Assembly (NCBI RefSeq): GCF_035481675.1
Contig: NZ_JAYJJW010000001.1
Coordinates: 1,240,001-1,304,000 of the forward strand
DNA length: 64,000 nucleotides
Direction of reading: 5' to 3'
From: Alteriqipengyuania_B sp035481675
GTDB taxonomy: Bacteria > Pseudomonadota > Alphaproteobacteria > Sphingomonadales > Sphingomonadaceae
Within the stretch, counting starts at the first letter, position 1; each line of letters opens with the position of its first letter. This document shows positions 23,761 through 33,831 of this stretch, one piece after another. The notes beneath the pieces were generated by a model. That model ran no database searches. It was given only the letters and a program-made list of their open reading frames with translations, and was not told the origin of the DNA. The position numbers and the translations under genes are program-made.

Positions 23761-26106
23761 ATGCCCTGCGACCCGCAGCCTGCGCTGCCGATCCTGCCTG
23801 CCCCCAGTCCGCATCGGCGCACCGCCGGGCTTGCTGCATTGGCGGGCCTGCTGTTGCCGCTGGGCGCGCAGGCACAGGAGGGCGCGGCGCCGGGCACGGA
23901 TACCGCGCAGGACCAGATCGACCGTGCCGAACCGGGGCAGGAAGCACCGCAGCAGGCCCCGCCCGTCGAGGCCGTAGCGGCGGAAGAAAACCCGCTCGCC
24001 GGGCGCGAGATCGAGTTCGAAGCGAACACGATCGAGTATCTTTCCGACCCCGAGATCGTCACCGCATCGGGCAACGTCATCCTGCGCAGCGAGGACGATT
24101 CGGTCATCGCCGACCGCATCGTCTGGAACCGCGAGACCGGCGTGATCCGTGCAGAGGGCGACGTGCGCGTCGTCGATCCGGACGGCAACCAGCTGTACAC
24201 CGACAGCGTGGAACTCGACGGCGACCTGCGCGTCGGCGCGATGGAGAACCTTCTCCTCGCCCTGCGCGCCGGGGGCCGGCTGGCCGCGGTGCAGGGATCG
24301 CGCGGCGAGGACGGCGCCATCGTGCTGGAGCGCGCGGCCTATTCCGCCTGCGCCATCACCGGGCCGGACGGCTGCGCCAAGAAGCCCAGCTGGCGCATCA
24401 CCGCCGACCGCGTTGTCTACGATCCCGACACGCAGGAGATCGATTTCCGCGGCGCCTATCTCGAGCTGTTCGGCAAGCGCGTGCTGCCGCTGCCCGGCCT
24501 AGCCATTTCCACCGACGGCAGCCCGCGTTCGGGCATCCTCGTGCCCAACCTGCGCCTGTCGGCTTCCAACGGGCTGGAGGTGTCGGGCAGCTATTACTGG
24601 CGGCTGGCGGAGAACCGCGACCTCACCGCCTCCGGTTATCTTTACACCGGCGCGCCGCCGATGGTGTCCGCGCAATACCGCCAGCTTGGGGAAACGGGCG
24701 CGTTCCAGGCAACCGGCTACCTCACCCGCTCCAGCCGCATCCCGATCGGCAACAATCCCGGCGATCCGGAGCAATCCTGGCGCGGCTATGTCTATGCCAA
24801 CGGGCGCTACCAGTTCGATCCCAACTGGTCGGCCACCGGATCAATCCGCGTGGCGAGCGACCGCACCTTCCTGCGTCGTTACGACATCAGCCGCGACGAC
24901 CGGCTGCGCTCCACCATCGAGGTCGAGCGGATCGACGACGACAGCTATCTCTCCATCGCGGGCTGGGCCTTCCAGACGCTGCGGTTCGGCGACGACCAGG
25001 GCGAGGTCCCCTTCGCCATCCCGGCGATCGATTTCCGCCAGCGCCTGTCCGACCCGCTGCTGGGCGGCAAGGTCGAGCTGCAGGCCAATTCGCTCAATAT
25101 CCTGCGCACCGACGGGCAGGACACGCAGCGCGCGTTTGCCGGGGCGCGGTGGGACCGGCGCGGCATCCTGCCCATGGGCCAGGAAGTGACCGTCACCGCG
25201 CTGGCCCGGGGCGATGTCTACCATTCCGGCGACAACCTGCTCAGCCCCACGGAATTCTATCGGGGCGAGGAAGGCTGGCAGACACGTTTCGTGGCGCTCG
25301 GCGCAGTCGACGTGAAATGGCCGCTGGTCGGGGAGGCGTTCGGCGGCACGCAGGTGCTGACCCCGCGCGTCCAGCTTGTGGCCAGCCCGCCGATCCGCAA
25401 CCTTGCCATCCCGAACGAGGATGCCCGCGCGATCGACCTCGAGGATTCCAACCTCTTCGCGCTCAACCGCTTCCCCGGCTACGACCGGGTGGAAGACGGG
25501 GTGCGCGTCACTTACGGCTTCGACTGGAAATTCACCGCGCCCGGCTGGCGCGTGCTGGCGACTCTGGGCCAGTCCTATCGCCTGACGTCCAGCGACGACA
25601 TCCTGCCCGACGGCACCGGCCTGTCCGAACGGGTCAGCGACATCGTCGGGCGGACGGAGGTGCGCTACAAGGATTTCGTCCAGTTCACCCATCGCTTCCG
25701 GCTGGACAAGGACGATCTGGCCGTCCGCCGCAACGAATTCGACGCCACGGTTGGAACGCGGCGGACCTATGTCGAAGTCGGCTACCTGCGCCTCAACCGC
25801 GACATCGCCATCAACATCGAGGATCTGCAGGACCGCGAGGAACTGCGCCTCGCCGGCCGCTATGCCTTTGCCAATTACTGGTCGGTGTTCGGCTCCGGCG
25901 TGTTCAACCTGACGGACCGCGAGGAAGATCCCAGCTTCACGGCCGACGGTTTCGACCCGCTGCGCACCCGCCTCGGCGTGGCGTACGAGGACGATTGCAT
26001 CGAAATGGGCTTTACCTGGCGGCGCGACTATTTCGCGACCGGCGACGTGGAGCGCGGCAACACCTACCAGGTCTATATCAACCTCAAGAACCTCGGTTTC
26101 CGGTAA
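23761..26106 (+). CDS. lptD: LPS-assembly outer-membrane protein LptD
   Basis: A 781-residue outer-membrane protein that, with the lipoprotein LptE, inserts lipopolysaccharide into the outer leaflet. A signal peptide (about residues 20-40, ending GAQAQEG) is followed by a periplasmic OstA-like domain (EFEANTIEYLSDPEIVTASG) and a long beta-barrel C-terminal domain (about 240-781) that ends in alternating strands and a terminal aromatic pair. A cysteine pair is visible near SACAITGPDGC. The start at 23761 places the signal peptide at the N-terminus. It is first in the conserved lptD-surA-pdxA-rsmA order. Confidence 0.95.
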   Translation: MPCDPQPALPILPAPSPHRRTAGLAALAGLLLPLGAQAQEGAAPGTDTAQDQIDRAEPGQEAPQQAPPVEAVAAEENPLAGREIEFEANTIEYLSDPEIVTASGNVILRSEDDSVIADRIVWNRETGVIRAEGDVRVVDPDGNQLYTDSVELDGDLRVGAMENLLLALRAGGRLAAVQGSRGEDGAIVLERAAYSACAITGPDGCAKKPSWRITADRVVYDPDTQEIDFRGAYLELFGKRVLPLPGLAISTDGSPRSGILVPNLRLSASNGLEVSGSYYWRLAENRDLTASGYLYTGAPPMVSAQYRQLGETGAFQATGYLTRSSRIPIGNNPGDPEQSWRGYVYANGRYQFDPNWSATGSIRVASDRTFLRRYDISRDDRLRSTIEVERIDDDSYLSIAGWAFQTLRFGDDQGEVPFAIPAIDFRQRLSDPLLGGKVELQANSLNILRTDGQDTQRAFAGARWDRRGILPMGQEVTVTALARGDVYHSGDNLLSPTEFYRGEEGWQTRFVALGAVDVKWPLVGEAFGGTQVLTPRVQLVASPPIRNLAIPNEDARAIDLEDSNLFALNRFPGYDRVEDGVRVTYGFDWKFTAPGWRVLATLGQSYRLTSSDDILPDGTGLSERVSDIVGRTEVRYKDFVQFTHRFRLDKDDLAVRRNEFDATVGTRRTYVEVGYLRLNRDIAINIEDLQDREELRLAGRYAFANYWSVFGSGVFNLTDREEDPSFTADGFDPLRTRLGVAYEDDCIEMGFTWRRDYFATGDVERGNTYQVYINLKNLGFR

Positions 26107-26116
26107 GCGCGCCTGC

Positions 26117-26155
26117 GTGCCGCTTGGCACCGCGGGGCCGATGCGGTATCGGCCC
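26117..26155. repeat. Two small hairpins between lptD and surA
   Basis: GTGCC-GCTT-GGCAC (26117-26130) and GGGCCGAT-GCGGT-ATCGGCCC (26135-26155) are adjacent perfect inverted repeats just past the lptD stop. No T-run follows, so they may stabilise the lptD mRNA end or partly separate lptD from surA rather than terminate. Confidence 0.4.
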
Positions 26156-26254
26156 GGGCAGATCATGCACTAAGCTGCGGTTAAGCCGGCATTCGCCAAG
26201 GCTTGCCGCCAATAGCGGGCGCAGCATGCGCCGCATCGATGACAGGATGACTTC

Positions 26255-27634
26255 GTGACCTCGACTTATTCCCGGATTGCCACGACCCTTCTTGCTGCGG
26301 GCGGGATCGCCCTTGCGGCCATGCCCGGCGCGGCGCTCGCCAATGCACAGGATGCTGCGACCGACGGATCCGCCTCTGCCGCCGTGAACCCGGCCGGCCT
26401 GCAACTGCCGGGCCAGGGCGAGCTTCGCATCGGCAGCGATCCCAACGTCCGCTTGCCGACCGCCACGGTCAACGGCCGGATCATCACCGGCACCGACGTG
26501 CAGCAGCGCATGGCGCTGTTCATCGCGGGTACGGAACAGCAAGCCACGCCCGAACAGATCGCCCAGCTGCGCGCCCAGACCCTGCGCGACCTGATCGACG
26601 AAATGCTGAAGATCCAGGAATCCGCTGCACAGGACATGCCGGTTACGGCGGATGAAGTGACCGCGGCCTACAACGCGGTGGCACAGAACAACTTCAACAT
26701 GACGCCGCAGCAGATGGACGAATACCTGACTTCGATCGGGTCCTCCACCGCTTCGCTGCGCCGCCAGATCGAAGGCGAGCTGGCGTGGCGCAACCTGATT
26801 GCGCGCAACATCGACCCCTTCGTGAACGTCTCGATCGAGGAAGTGAACGAAGTCATCGCCCGGCTGGAAGCGAGCAAGGGTCTGGACGAATTCAATGTCG
26901 CCGAAATCTACCTGTCGGCAACGCCTGCGACCTCCGCCGAAGTGGAAGCGAATGGCCGCGCGCTGATGCAGCAGATTCGCCAGGGCGCCAATTTCCAGGC
27001 GGCAGCGGCCCAATTCTCGGAAGCTTCGACCGCAGCGAGCGGCGGCCTGCTGGGCTGGGTCCGCCTGCCGCAGCTGCCGGTGGAAATCGCGACCGAACTG
27101 CGCAGCATGAATCCCGGCCAGATCGTCGGACCGATCCCGCTGCAGGGCGGCGGCTATTCGATCATCTACCTCGTCGACCGTCGCCAGGTCCTGACCGCCG
27201 ATCCGCGCGACGCCACGCTGTCGCTGAAGCAGATCACCATCGCTTTCGACCAGGGCATGACGCAGGCGGCGGCCGAGCAGCGGCTCGAAACCTTCGGCCA
27301 GGGCGTGTCGCGCCTGCGCGGCTGCGGCAATGCGGAACAGATCGCTGCGGAAACCGGCGCCGAAGTGCGCGCCAACGACGTTCGCGTGCGCGAACTGCCG
27401 GGTCCGTTGCAGAACGCCCTGCTGGAAATGCAGGTCGGCCAGGTCACCTCGCCCTTCGGCAGCGTGGAGGAAGGCGTCAGCGTCCTCGTGCTGTGCGGCC
27501 GCGACGATCCCAAGGCCGCCGACGCGCCCAGCCCCGAGCGCCTTCAGGCGGAAATGAAGCAGGAACGCATCGACCGCCGAGGCGAACGCTACCTGCGCGA
27601 CCTGCGCCGCGATGCGGTGATCGAACTCAACTGA
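26255..27634 (+). CDS. surA: Periplasmic peptidyl-prolyl isomerase/chaperone SurA-like
   Basis: A 459-residue exported chaperone for outer-membrane proteins. A signal peptide (about residues 1-30, ending ALANAQ) precedes a helical SurA N-terminal domain (about 60-200). A parvulin domain follows (about 212-310: FNVAEIYLS, FSEASTAASGGLLGWV), then a second, degenerate parvulin-like segment to the C-terminus (LSLKQITIAFDQ, MQVGQVTSPFGS). The start codon is GTG at 26255, with ACAGGATG as ribosome-binding site. Position between lptD and pdxA matches the E. coli order and its role in LptD folding. Confidence 0.93.
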   Translation: MTSTYSRIATTLLAAGGIALAAMPGAALANAQDAATDGSASAAVNPAGLQLPGQGELRIGSDPNVRLPTATVNGRIITGTDVQQRMALFIAGTEQQATPEQIAQLRAQTLRDLIDEMLKIQESAAQDMPVTADEVTAAYNAVAQNNFNMTPQQMDEYLTSIGSSTASLRRQIEGELAWRNLIARNIDPFVNVSIEEVNEVIARLEASKGLDEFNVAEIYLSATPATSAEVEANGRALMQQIRQGANFQAAAAQFSEASTAASGGLLGWVRLPQLPVEIATELRSMNPGQIVGPIPLQGGGYSIIYLVDRRQVLTADPRDATLSLKQITIAFDQGMTQAAAEQRLETFGQGVSRLRGCGNAEQIAAETGAEVRANDVRVRELPGPLQNALLEMQVGQVTSPFGSVEEGVSVLVLCGRDDPKAADAPSPERLQAEMKQERIDRRGERYLRDLRRDAVIELN

Positions 27635-27641
27635 CCTGCCG

Positions 27642-28652
27642 GTGACGTCCTTGTCCGCCGTGAAGCCGCTCGCTGTATCGGTGGGCGATCCGGCGGGCAT
27701 CGGGCCGGAACTGATCGTCCGCAGCTGGCTGCGGCGCGCCGAAGGGTTGGCGCCGTTTGCCGTCGTCGGCGGCGCAGGCGTTCTGGAAGCCTCTGCGGCA
27801 AGCATGGGCGTGGACTGTCCGGTCGTGCGGATCGGTACTTTCGCGGAAGCTGATGGGGTTTTTGCCGGCGCGCTGCCGGTGCTCGACATCGCCGACGCAG
27901 CCTACACGCCGGGCGCGCCTTCGCCGGAGGGCGCACGGCTGGCGCTGCAGTCACTGGAACGCGCGGTCGATCTGGCGTGCCGGGGAGAAGCGGGCGGCGT
28001 GATGACCGCCCCGATCGCCAAGGCGCTGCTCGCCGAGGTCGGCTTTGCCCATCCCGGCCAGACCGAATTCTGCGCTGCGGCCTGCGGTGTGGCGGAAGCG
28101 GGCACGGTGATGATGCTCGCCGGGCCGAGCCTGCGCACCGTGCCCGTGACCATCCATTGCGCGCTGGCCGAAGTGCCGCAGCGCCTTTCCGCCGAGCTTA
28201 TCGTCAGCCGCGCGCGCATCACCGCCGCCGCGCTCGCCGCGGACTTCGGCATCGCCCGCCCGCGCCTCGCCGTGACGGGCCTCAACCCGCACGCCGGCGA
28301 GAACGGCCGCATGGGGCGCGAGGAGATCGAGGTCATCGCTCCCGCCATCGCCGACTTGCGCGCCGAAGGGATCGAGGCGAGCGGCCCCCATCCTGCCGAC
28401 GCGATCTTCACCCCGCGCGCACGCGATGGCTACGACGCGGCGATCTGCATGTATCACGACCAGGCGCTGGTTCCCCTAAAAGCGCTCGACTTCGACGCGG
28501 GCGTCAACGTCACGCTCGGTCTGCCCATCGTGCGCACAAGCCCCGACCATGGCACCGGGTTCGACATCGCCGGCAAGGGAATCGCGGACGAAGGCGCGAC
28601 GATGGCCGCGCTGCGCCTTGCGGGCGAAATTGCGGCGCGCCGCCGTGGCTGA
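27642..28652 (+). CDS. pdxA: 4-hydroxythreonine-4-phosphate dehydrogenase
   Basis: An enzyme of about 336 residues in pyridoxal-phosphate synthesis; it oxidises 4-phosphohydroxythreonine in an NAD- and metal-dependent reaction. Characteristic segments are SVGDPAGIGPEL, PVTIHCALAEVP, GLNPHAGENGRMGREE and ICMYHDQALVPLKAL. The start is GTG at 27642, seven bases past the surA stop; a second GTG at 27660 (before KPLAVSVGD) is also possible. Its last 8 bases overlap rsmA. Confidence 0.95.
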   Translation: MTSLSAVKPLAVSVGDPAGIGPELIVRSWLRRAEGLAPFAVVGGAGVLEASAASMGVDCPVVRIGTFAEADGVFAGALPVLDIADAAYTPGAPSPEGARLALQSLERAVDLACRGEAGGVMTAPIAKALLAEVGFAHPGQTEFCAAACGVAEAGTVMMLAGPSLRTVPVTIHCALAEVPQRLSAELIVSRARITAAALAADFGIARPRLAVTGLNPHAGENGRMGREEIEVIAPAIADLRAEGIEASGPHPADAIFTPRARDGYDAAICMYHDQALVPLKALDFDAGVNVTLGLPIVRTSPDHGTGFDIAGKGIADEGATMAALRLAGEIAARRRG

Positions 28653-29478
28653 CCTGCCGCCCCAGCTTCCTCCGTTGCGCGAAATCATCGCGAAACACGG
28701 CCTCTCCGCGTCCAAGGCGCTCGGGCAAAATTTCCTGTTCGACGAGCAGCTCTTGGACCGCATCGCCGCCATCCCGGGGGACTTGCAGGGCAAGGCCGTG
28801 CTGGAGATCGGGCCCGGGCCCGGCGGCCTCACCCGCGCGCTCCTGCGTGCCGGGGCGCGCGTCACGGCGATCGAGATGGATCGCCGCTGCCTGCCCGCCC
28901 TCGCCGAGCTTGCCGAGGCCTTTCCCGGCCAGCTGACCGTGGTGGAAGGCGATGCCATGGCCATCGACCACGGCGCCCTGCTGGGGGAACCCTTCGCCGT
29001 CGTCGCCAACCTTCCATACAACGTCGGGACCGCGCTGTTCGTGCGCTGGTTGTCCGGCGAAAGCTGGCCACCGCAATGGAGCTCGCTGACGCTGATGTTC
29101 CAGCAGGAGGTGGCCCAGCGGATCGTCGCGCAGCCGGGCACCTCGGCCTACGGGCGCCTCGCGGTCCTCGCCCAGTGGCGCAGCGCCGCCGGCCTTGCCA
29201 TGAAAGTCCACCGCAGCGCCTTCACCCCACCGCCCAAGGTGATGAGCGCCATCGTCCACGTCACGCCCGGCGCAATGCCAGAAGGCGTCTCTGCGCGGAC
29301 GCTGGAGCGATTGACGGAGGCCGCCTTCGGGCAGCGCCGCAAGATGCTGCGGCAAAGCCTGAAATCCGTGCCCGGCGCAGTCGAAACGCTCGATCGCGTG
29401 GGCATCGACCCGCAGCGGCGCGCGGAAACGCTGTCCGTTACGGAATTCGTCGCCCTGGCGCGGGCGCTGGACGGCTGA
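28645..29478 (+). CDS. rsmA: 16S rRNA (adenine1518/1519-N6)-dimethyltransferase
   Basis: A 277-residue methyltransferase (KsgA) that dimethylates the two adjacent adenines at the 3' end of 16S rRNA during 30S maturation. SALGQNFLF-type start (SKALGQNFLFDEQ), the SAM site VLEIGPGPGGLTRAL and the catalytic NLPYN are all visible. The start is taken as GTG at 28645, which overlaps the pdxA stop by 8 bases (GTGGCTGA); the longer in-frame extension back to 28549 lies inside pdxA and has no family similarity. Its stop lies one base from that of a convergent gene. Confidence 0.95.
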   Translation: MADLPPQLPPLREIIAKHGLSASKALGQNFLFDEQLLDRIAAIPGDLQGKAVLEIGPGPGGLTRALLRAGARVTAIEMDRRCLPALAELAEAFPGQLTVVEGDAMAIDHGALLGEPFAVVANLPYNVGTALFVRWLSGESWPPQWSSLTLMFQQEVAQRIVAQPGTSAYGRLAVLAQWRSAAGLAMKVHRSAFTPPPKVMSAIVHVTPGAMPEGVSARTLERLTEAAFGQRRKMLRQSLKSVPGAVETLDRVGIDPQRRAETLSVTEFVALARALDG

Positions 29479-29479
29479 A

Positions 29480-30301
29480 CTACAGCCCGAAAGTGTAAGT
29501 CAGGGCGACGCCGCCTTCCAACTGGTCCTTCGATCCATAGGCCGCCACCACCGGCGAATCCGCCGCATCGCCAAGCAGCCGGTCGTATTTGACGTAACCG
29601 AACATGCCCCATTCGGGCGTGAACTGCTGCACCACGCCGAGCGCGCCGCCGACCGATTGCAAGCCCCCGCCGGGGTCGTAGGCGGCGAGGCCCGATGCCA
29701 GCGCTTCGTCAGGCGCGACCCCATAGTAGGAGCGCTGGTAGCGCGCATCGGTGAGCGTCAGGCGCGGACCGATGGAGACCACCGTGTCATCCTCGTCCCG
29801 CCAGACGTAATCGGCGCTGGCGACCGAGATGAAGCCATCGTGCCCGCTCACCGCCTGCCGCGCTTCCACGCGAAACCGCAGGCTGGGGCTCGCTTCGAGC
29901 TGCGCGAAGCCGCCGAGTTCGACGGAAAAGCCCACGTCGGGCAATGCGCCGCCCACTTCCTCCGCATCGCGTTTGCCCTGGAAGCCCAACGACGGCCCGA
30001 TGGAGAAGCCGCCTGCGCGGTAGAGGTCGAAGCCCGTGCTCTCGTCGGGCGCTTCGAAAGCGAATTGCTCCCCCGGCCGTGCGCGCGAGAATTCGAACAG
30101 CGGGCCGATGTTGTGCTCGTCCGATCCCGGCCAGCTCGGCACCACCCGCGGGCCGAGGCCGATGCGGATGCGGGTTTCGCCCGACACGCCCTCGGTCTCC
30201 GCACGCGGCGCCGGGATATCGCTTTCCTGCGCCTGCGCGGCGAGCGGAAGAGCGGCCAGCACGAGCGCACCGGCAACACTAGAATGAAACGTTTTCGACA
30301 T
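29480..30301 (-). CDS. MipA/OmpV family outer-membrane protein
   Basis: A 273-residue protein with a signal peptide (cleavage after AAQAQ, about residue 25) followed by a beta-barrel-like alternation. IRIGLGPRVVPSWPGSDEH near the N-terminus and the C-terminal VALTYTFGL fit MipA/OmpV proteins, which are outer-membrane scaffold or porin-like proteins. The substrate or partner is unknown. It follows glcB on the same strand after 29 bases, so it may be cotranscribed with it; nothing in the sequence connects the two functions. Confidence 0.85.
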   Translation of the reverse strand: MSKTFHSSVAGALVLAALPLAAQAQESDIPAPRAETEGVSGETRIRIGLGPRVVPSWPGSDEHNIGPLFEFSRARPGEQFAFEAPDESTGFDLYRAGGFSIGPSLGFQGKRDAEEVGGALPDVGFSVELGGFAQLEASPSLRFRVEARQAVSGHDGFISVASADYVWRDEDDTVVSIGPRLTLTDARYQRSYYGVAPDEALASGLAAYDPGGGLQSVGGALGVVQQFTPEWGMFGYVKYDRLLGDAADSPVVAAYGSKDQLEGGVALTYTFGL

Positions 30302-30330
30302 GGCGACCCCCTGCGCGGTTTTTCCGGCCT

Positions 30331-32430
30331 TTACGAGGCCTTCTTCCGCAAACGCCAGTCGTGCAGGAGCGGTTCCGTATAGCCGCTCGGCTGGCGCGTT
30401 CCTTCGAACACGAGGTCGCACGCCGCATTGAAGGCCATGCTGGTTTCCCAGTTGCCGGCCATTGGCTCGTACGCAGGATCGCCTTCGTTCTGCGCGTCGA
30501 CCTTGGCCGCCATGCGGTGCAGCGAATCCATCACCTGTTCGCGCGTGCAGACGCCGTGGTGGAGCCAGTTTGCCATGTGCTGGCTGGAGATGCGCAGCGT
30601 CGCGCGGTCTTCCATCAGGCCGACATCGTTGAGGTCCGGCACCTTGGAACAACCGACGCCCTGGTCGATCCAGCGCACGACATAGCCGAGCAAACCTTGC
30701 GCGTTGTTGTCGAGCTCCTCGCGGATTTCGTCCTCGCTCCAGTTCGCCCCGCGCGCGAGCGGGATGGTGAGCAGCGGCTCCAGGCCCGGTATGTCGCCGA
30801 GGCCCTTCTGCGCCTCGAATACGTCTTCCTGGTGGTAATGTAGCGCGTGGAGCGTTGCCGCCGTCGGGCTCGGCACCCAGGCGGTGTTGGCCCCGGCGCG
30901 CAAGTGGCCGATCTTCTCGATCATCATCTTGCCCATCAGGTCGGGTGCGGGCCACATGCCCTTGCCGATCTGCGCGCGGCCCGACAGGCCGTGCTTCAGC
31001 CCGATGCCGACATTGCGCGCCTCGTAGGCGGAAAGCCAGTCCGCGTTCTTCATCTCCGCCTTGCGGATCATCGGGCCCGCTTCCATGGAAGTGTGGATCT
31101 CGTCACCCGTCCGGTCGAGGAAGCCGGTGTTGATGAAGACGATGCGGTCTTTCACCGCATGGATGCACGCGGCAAGGTTGGCGCTGGTGCGGCGTTCCTC
31201 GTCCATCACCCCGACCTTGATGGTGTGGCGCGGCAGTTCGAGCAAATCCTCCACCGCATCGAACAAGTCGTTGGTAAAGTAACATTCTTCTGGCCCGTGC
31301 ATCTTGGGCTTCACGATGTAGATGCTGCCGGAGCGGCTGTTGCGCAGCGCGCCCAGCCCTTTCAGGTCGTGCGTCGCGATGGCGCTGGTCATCACCGCGT
31401 CCATGATGCCTTCGGGAATCTCCCCCCCGCCGGGCAGCAGGATCGCCGGATTGGTCATCAGGTGGCCGACGTTGCGCACGAACAGCAGGCTGCGCCCCGG
31501 TAGCATCGTTTCACTGCCGTCCGCCAGCGTCACCGCCCTGTCGGAAGAAAGCTTGCGGGTCAGCGACTTGCCGCCCTTTTCGAAAGTTTCTTCGAGATCG
31601 CCGCGCATCAGGCCGAGCCAGTTGGTGTAAGCCAGCCGCTTGTCTTCCGCATCCACGGCGGCGACCGAGTCCTCCATGTCGACGATGGTCGTCAGCGCCG
31701 CTTCCAGCACGATATCGGCGATGCCCGCCTTGTCGGTCTGCCCGATCGGGCTTTCCGGATCGAAGACAACTTCGATGTGCAAGCCGTTGTTCTGGAACAG
31801 CAAGCCGCGTTCCGTCCGGCCGACATACTGGCCCTCGTCCACCAGCTTGCCGTCATCCGGTCCGGCAAGGTCGGTCCAGCTCTGGTCCACCAGCGGCAGC
31901 GTCTCGTCGAGGAATTCCCGCCCGCGCGCGATCACCGCATCGCCGCGCGCCCTGTCGTATCCGCCGGGCGTGGCCGCCGGTGCGTCCAGAGCGTCGGTCC
32001 CGTACAGCGCGTCGTACAGGCTGCCCCAGCGCGCGTTCGCGGCGTTGAGGACGAAGCGGGCGTTGAGCGAAGGCACCACCAGCTGCGGGCCCGCCATCCG
32101 GGCAATCTCGCTATCGACATTTTCCGTGCCGATGGTGAAGTCGCCCGGCTCGGGGACGAGGTAGCCGATCTCTTCCAGGAACGCGCGATAGGCAGCTGCA
32201 TCGTGGTCCTGCCCGCGGCGTTCCGTGTGCCATGCATCGATCTTCGCCTGCAGTGCCTCCCGCTTGTCCAGCAGGTCGCGATTGCGCGGGGCGAAGCGAT
32301 CGCAAATCTCGGCAAAGCCTTGCCAGAAAGCCGCGGCATCGTGGCCCAGCGGGGCCAGCACCTTGTCTTCGGCAAAGGCGGCAAGAGCGGCGTCGACTTT
32401 CAGGCCGGACCGTTCGACGTAATCGGACAT
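30331..32430 (-). CDS. glcB: Malate synthase G
   Basis: A 699-residue monomeric malate synthase that condenses glyoxylate with acetyl-CoA to malate, completing the glyoxylate bypass. The length and segments such as VDMEDSVAAVDAEDK, LMTNPAILLPGGGEIPEG, FINTGFLDRTGDEIHTSMEAG and WPAPDLMGKMM are specific to the G isoform. The start at 32430 (MSDYVERSGLKVD) has AGGAGT upstream; the frame continues 12 codons further with no similarity. Isocitrate lyase is not in the window. It is divergent from the arginine succinyltransferase-pathway genes across about 190 bases. Confidence 0.97.
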   Translation of the reverse strand: MSDYVERSGLKVDAALAAFAEDKVLAPLGHDAAAFWQGFAEICDRFAPRNRDLLDKREALQAKIDAWHTERRGQDHDAAAYRAFLEEIGYLVPEPGDFTIGTENVDSEIARMAGPQLVVPSLNARFVLNAANARWGSLYDALYGTDALDAPAATPGGYDRARGDAVIARGREFLDETLPLVDQSWTDLAGPDDGKLVDEGQYVGRTERGLLFQNNGLHIEVVFDPESPIGQTDKAGIADIVLEAALTTIVDMEDSVAAVDAEDKRLAYTNWLGLMRGDLEETFEKGGKSLTRKLSSDRAVTLADGSETMLPGRSLLFVRNVGHLMTNPAILLPGGGEIPEGIMDAVMTSAIATHDLKGLGALRNSRSGSIYIVKPKMHGPEECYFTNDLFDAVEDLLELPRHTIKVGVMDEERRTSANLAACIHAVKDRIVFINTGFLDRTGDEIHTSMEAGPMIRKAEMKNADWLSAYEARNVGIGLKHGLSGRAQIGKGMWPAPDLMGKMMIEKIGHLRAGANTAWVPSPTAATLHALHYHQEDVFEAQKGLGDIPGLEPLLTIPLARGANWSEDEIREELDNNAQGLLGYVVRWIDQGVGCSKVPDLNDVGLMEDRATLRISSQHMANWLHHGVCTREQVMDSLHRMAAKVDAQNEGDPAYEPMAGNWETSMAFNAACDLVFEGTRQPSGYTEPLLHDWRLRKKAS

Positions 32431-32619
32431 GCAATACTCCTCGGGCGTGCGCGCGCATCGGCGCATACAGGTTTTTCAGTGTCCGGGGAGGAGCGATGCG
32501 CCTTCTGGCGAAGCGCGCCCGCCATTGCAAGTGCAGGCATGAACTGCAGGGATGAAGAAGGAGATTGTCTGGGGCACGGGGTGGACAGGAAGGCGCGGCG
32601 CGTTAGAGGCTGGTTGCCG

Positions 32620-33831
32620 ATGAAACCTGTCCCGCAGTCCATTCGCACCGCGCTCGACGCCATCGATGGCGCCGCCATGCTCGCGCAGGTCGAACGCTGG
32701 GCGACAATCAACAGCGGCACGACCAACCTTGCCGGGCTTGCGGCCATGGCGGGCGAATTGTCCGATGCCTTCGCGCAGCTTCCGGGCGAGGTCCGGCTGG
32801 TCGACCCCGCCCCCATCACCGCCATCGCCGCCGACGGGCGCGAAGTGGAGGTCGAGAACGGCCGGCATCTCGTGGTCTCGGTGCGGCCGGAGGCACAGCG
32901 CCGCTTCATCTTTACCGGCCACATGGACACCGTCTTTCCCGCCGACCATCCGTTCCAGGAGCTGGCCTGGCTGGACGACGACGTGTTGAACGGCCCCGGC
33001 ACCGCGGATATGAAAGGCGGGATCGCGGTCATGCTGGAGGCGCTGCGCGTCCTCGAAACCTTCGCCCCGTGGCAGGATTGCGGATACGACGTGATGATCA
33101 ATGCGGACGAGGAGACCGGATCGCTCTCCTCCGCCCCGCTGATCGAGGAGCTGGCGCGCGGCAAGTTCGCCGCCCTCACCTATGAACCCGCCGCCACGCC
33201 GGAAGGCACGCTGGCCCACGCGCGCGGCGGCAGCGGCAATTACGCGCTTACCGTGACCGGGCGCAGCGCGCATGCCGGGCGCAACCCGCACGACGGGCGC
33301 AACGCCATCGTCGCCGCCGCCACGCTGGCCGTGGCGCTCAAGGATTTGCAGCGGGACGATATCAGCGTGAATCCCGCCAAGATCGAAGGCGGCGCGGCCA
33401 ACAACGTCGTGCCCGACCATGCGGTGCTGCGCTTCAATATCCGCCCGAAAGAGCCCGCCGCTGCGGACTATTTCACCGCCGCCATGAACGCGGTGATCGG
33501 CGAAGTGAAGCAGCGGCAAGAAGTCGACGTCCATGTCCATGGCGGGATCAGCCGGCCGCCCAAGCCGGTCGACCGCAAGGCGCAGAAGCTGTTCGACCTG
33601 GTGCGCGAATGCGGCGCATCGCTGGGCCAGACCATCGACTGGAAATCGACCGGCGGGGTGTGCGACGGCAACAATATCGCCGCCACCGGGGTGCCGGTGG
33701 TCGATACGATGGGCGTGCGCGGGGGCAAGATCCACTCGTCCGACGAATTCATGATTGCGCCGTCGCTGGCGGAACGCGCGGCCTTGTCCGCGCTGGTCCT
33801 GTCGCGGCTGGCAGAGGGGGAAGATTTGTGA
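32620..33831 (+). CDS. M20 family metallohydrolase in the arginine succinyltransferase cluster
   Basis: A 403-residue amidohydrolase with the dinuclear zinc ligands of the M20 family: TGHMDTVFPA (His, Asp), GPGTADMKGG (bridging Asp), NADEETGS (catalytic Glu pair) and a C-terminal GGKIHSSDE (His). It also has a lid domain with SAHAGRNPHDGRNA. M20 enzymes include acetylornithine deacetylase and succinyl-diaminopimelate desuccinylase. Because it overlaps astA by 4 bases, it may remove the succinyl group that AstE (a different family, M14) removes in enterobacteria; that is inference from position. Carboxypeptidase activity is an alternative. Confidence 0.82.
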   Translation: MKPVPQSIRTALDAIDGAAMLAQVERWATINSGTTNLAGLAAMAGELSDAFAQLPGEVRLVDPAPITAIAADGREVEVENGRHLVVSVRPEAQRRFIFTGHMDTVFPADHPFQELAWLDDDVLNGPGTADMKGGIAVMLEALRVLETFAPWQDCGYDVMINADEETGSLSSAPLIEELARGKFAALTYEPAATPEGTLAHARGGSGNYALTVTGRSAHAGRNPHDGRNAIVAAATLAVALKDLQRDDISVNPAKIEGGAANNVVPDHAVLRFNIRPKEPAAADYFTAAMNAVIGEVKQRQEVDVHVHGGISRPPKPVDRKAQKLFDLVRECGASLGQTIDWKSTGGVCDGNNIAATGVPVVDTMGVRGGKIHSSDEFMIAPSLAERAALSALVLSRLAEGEDL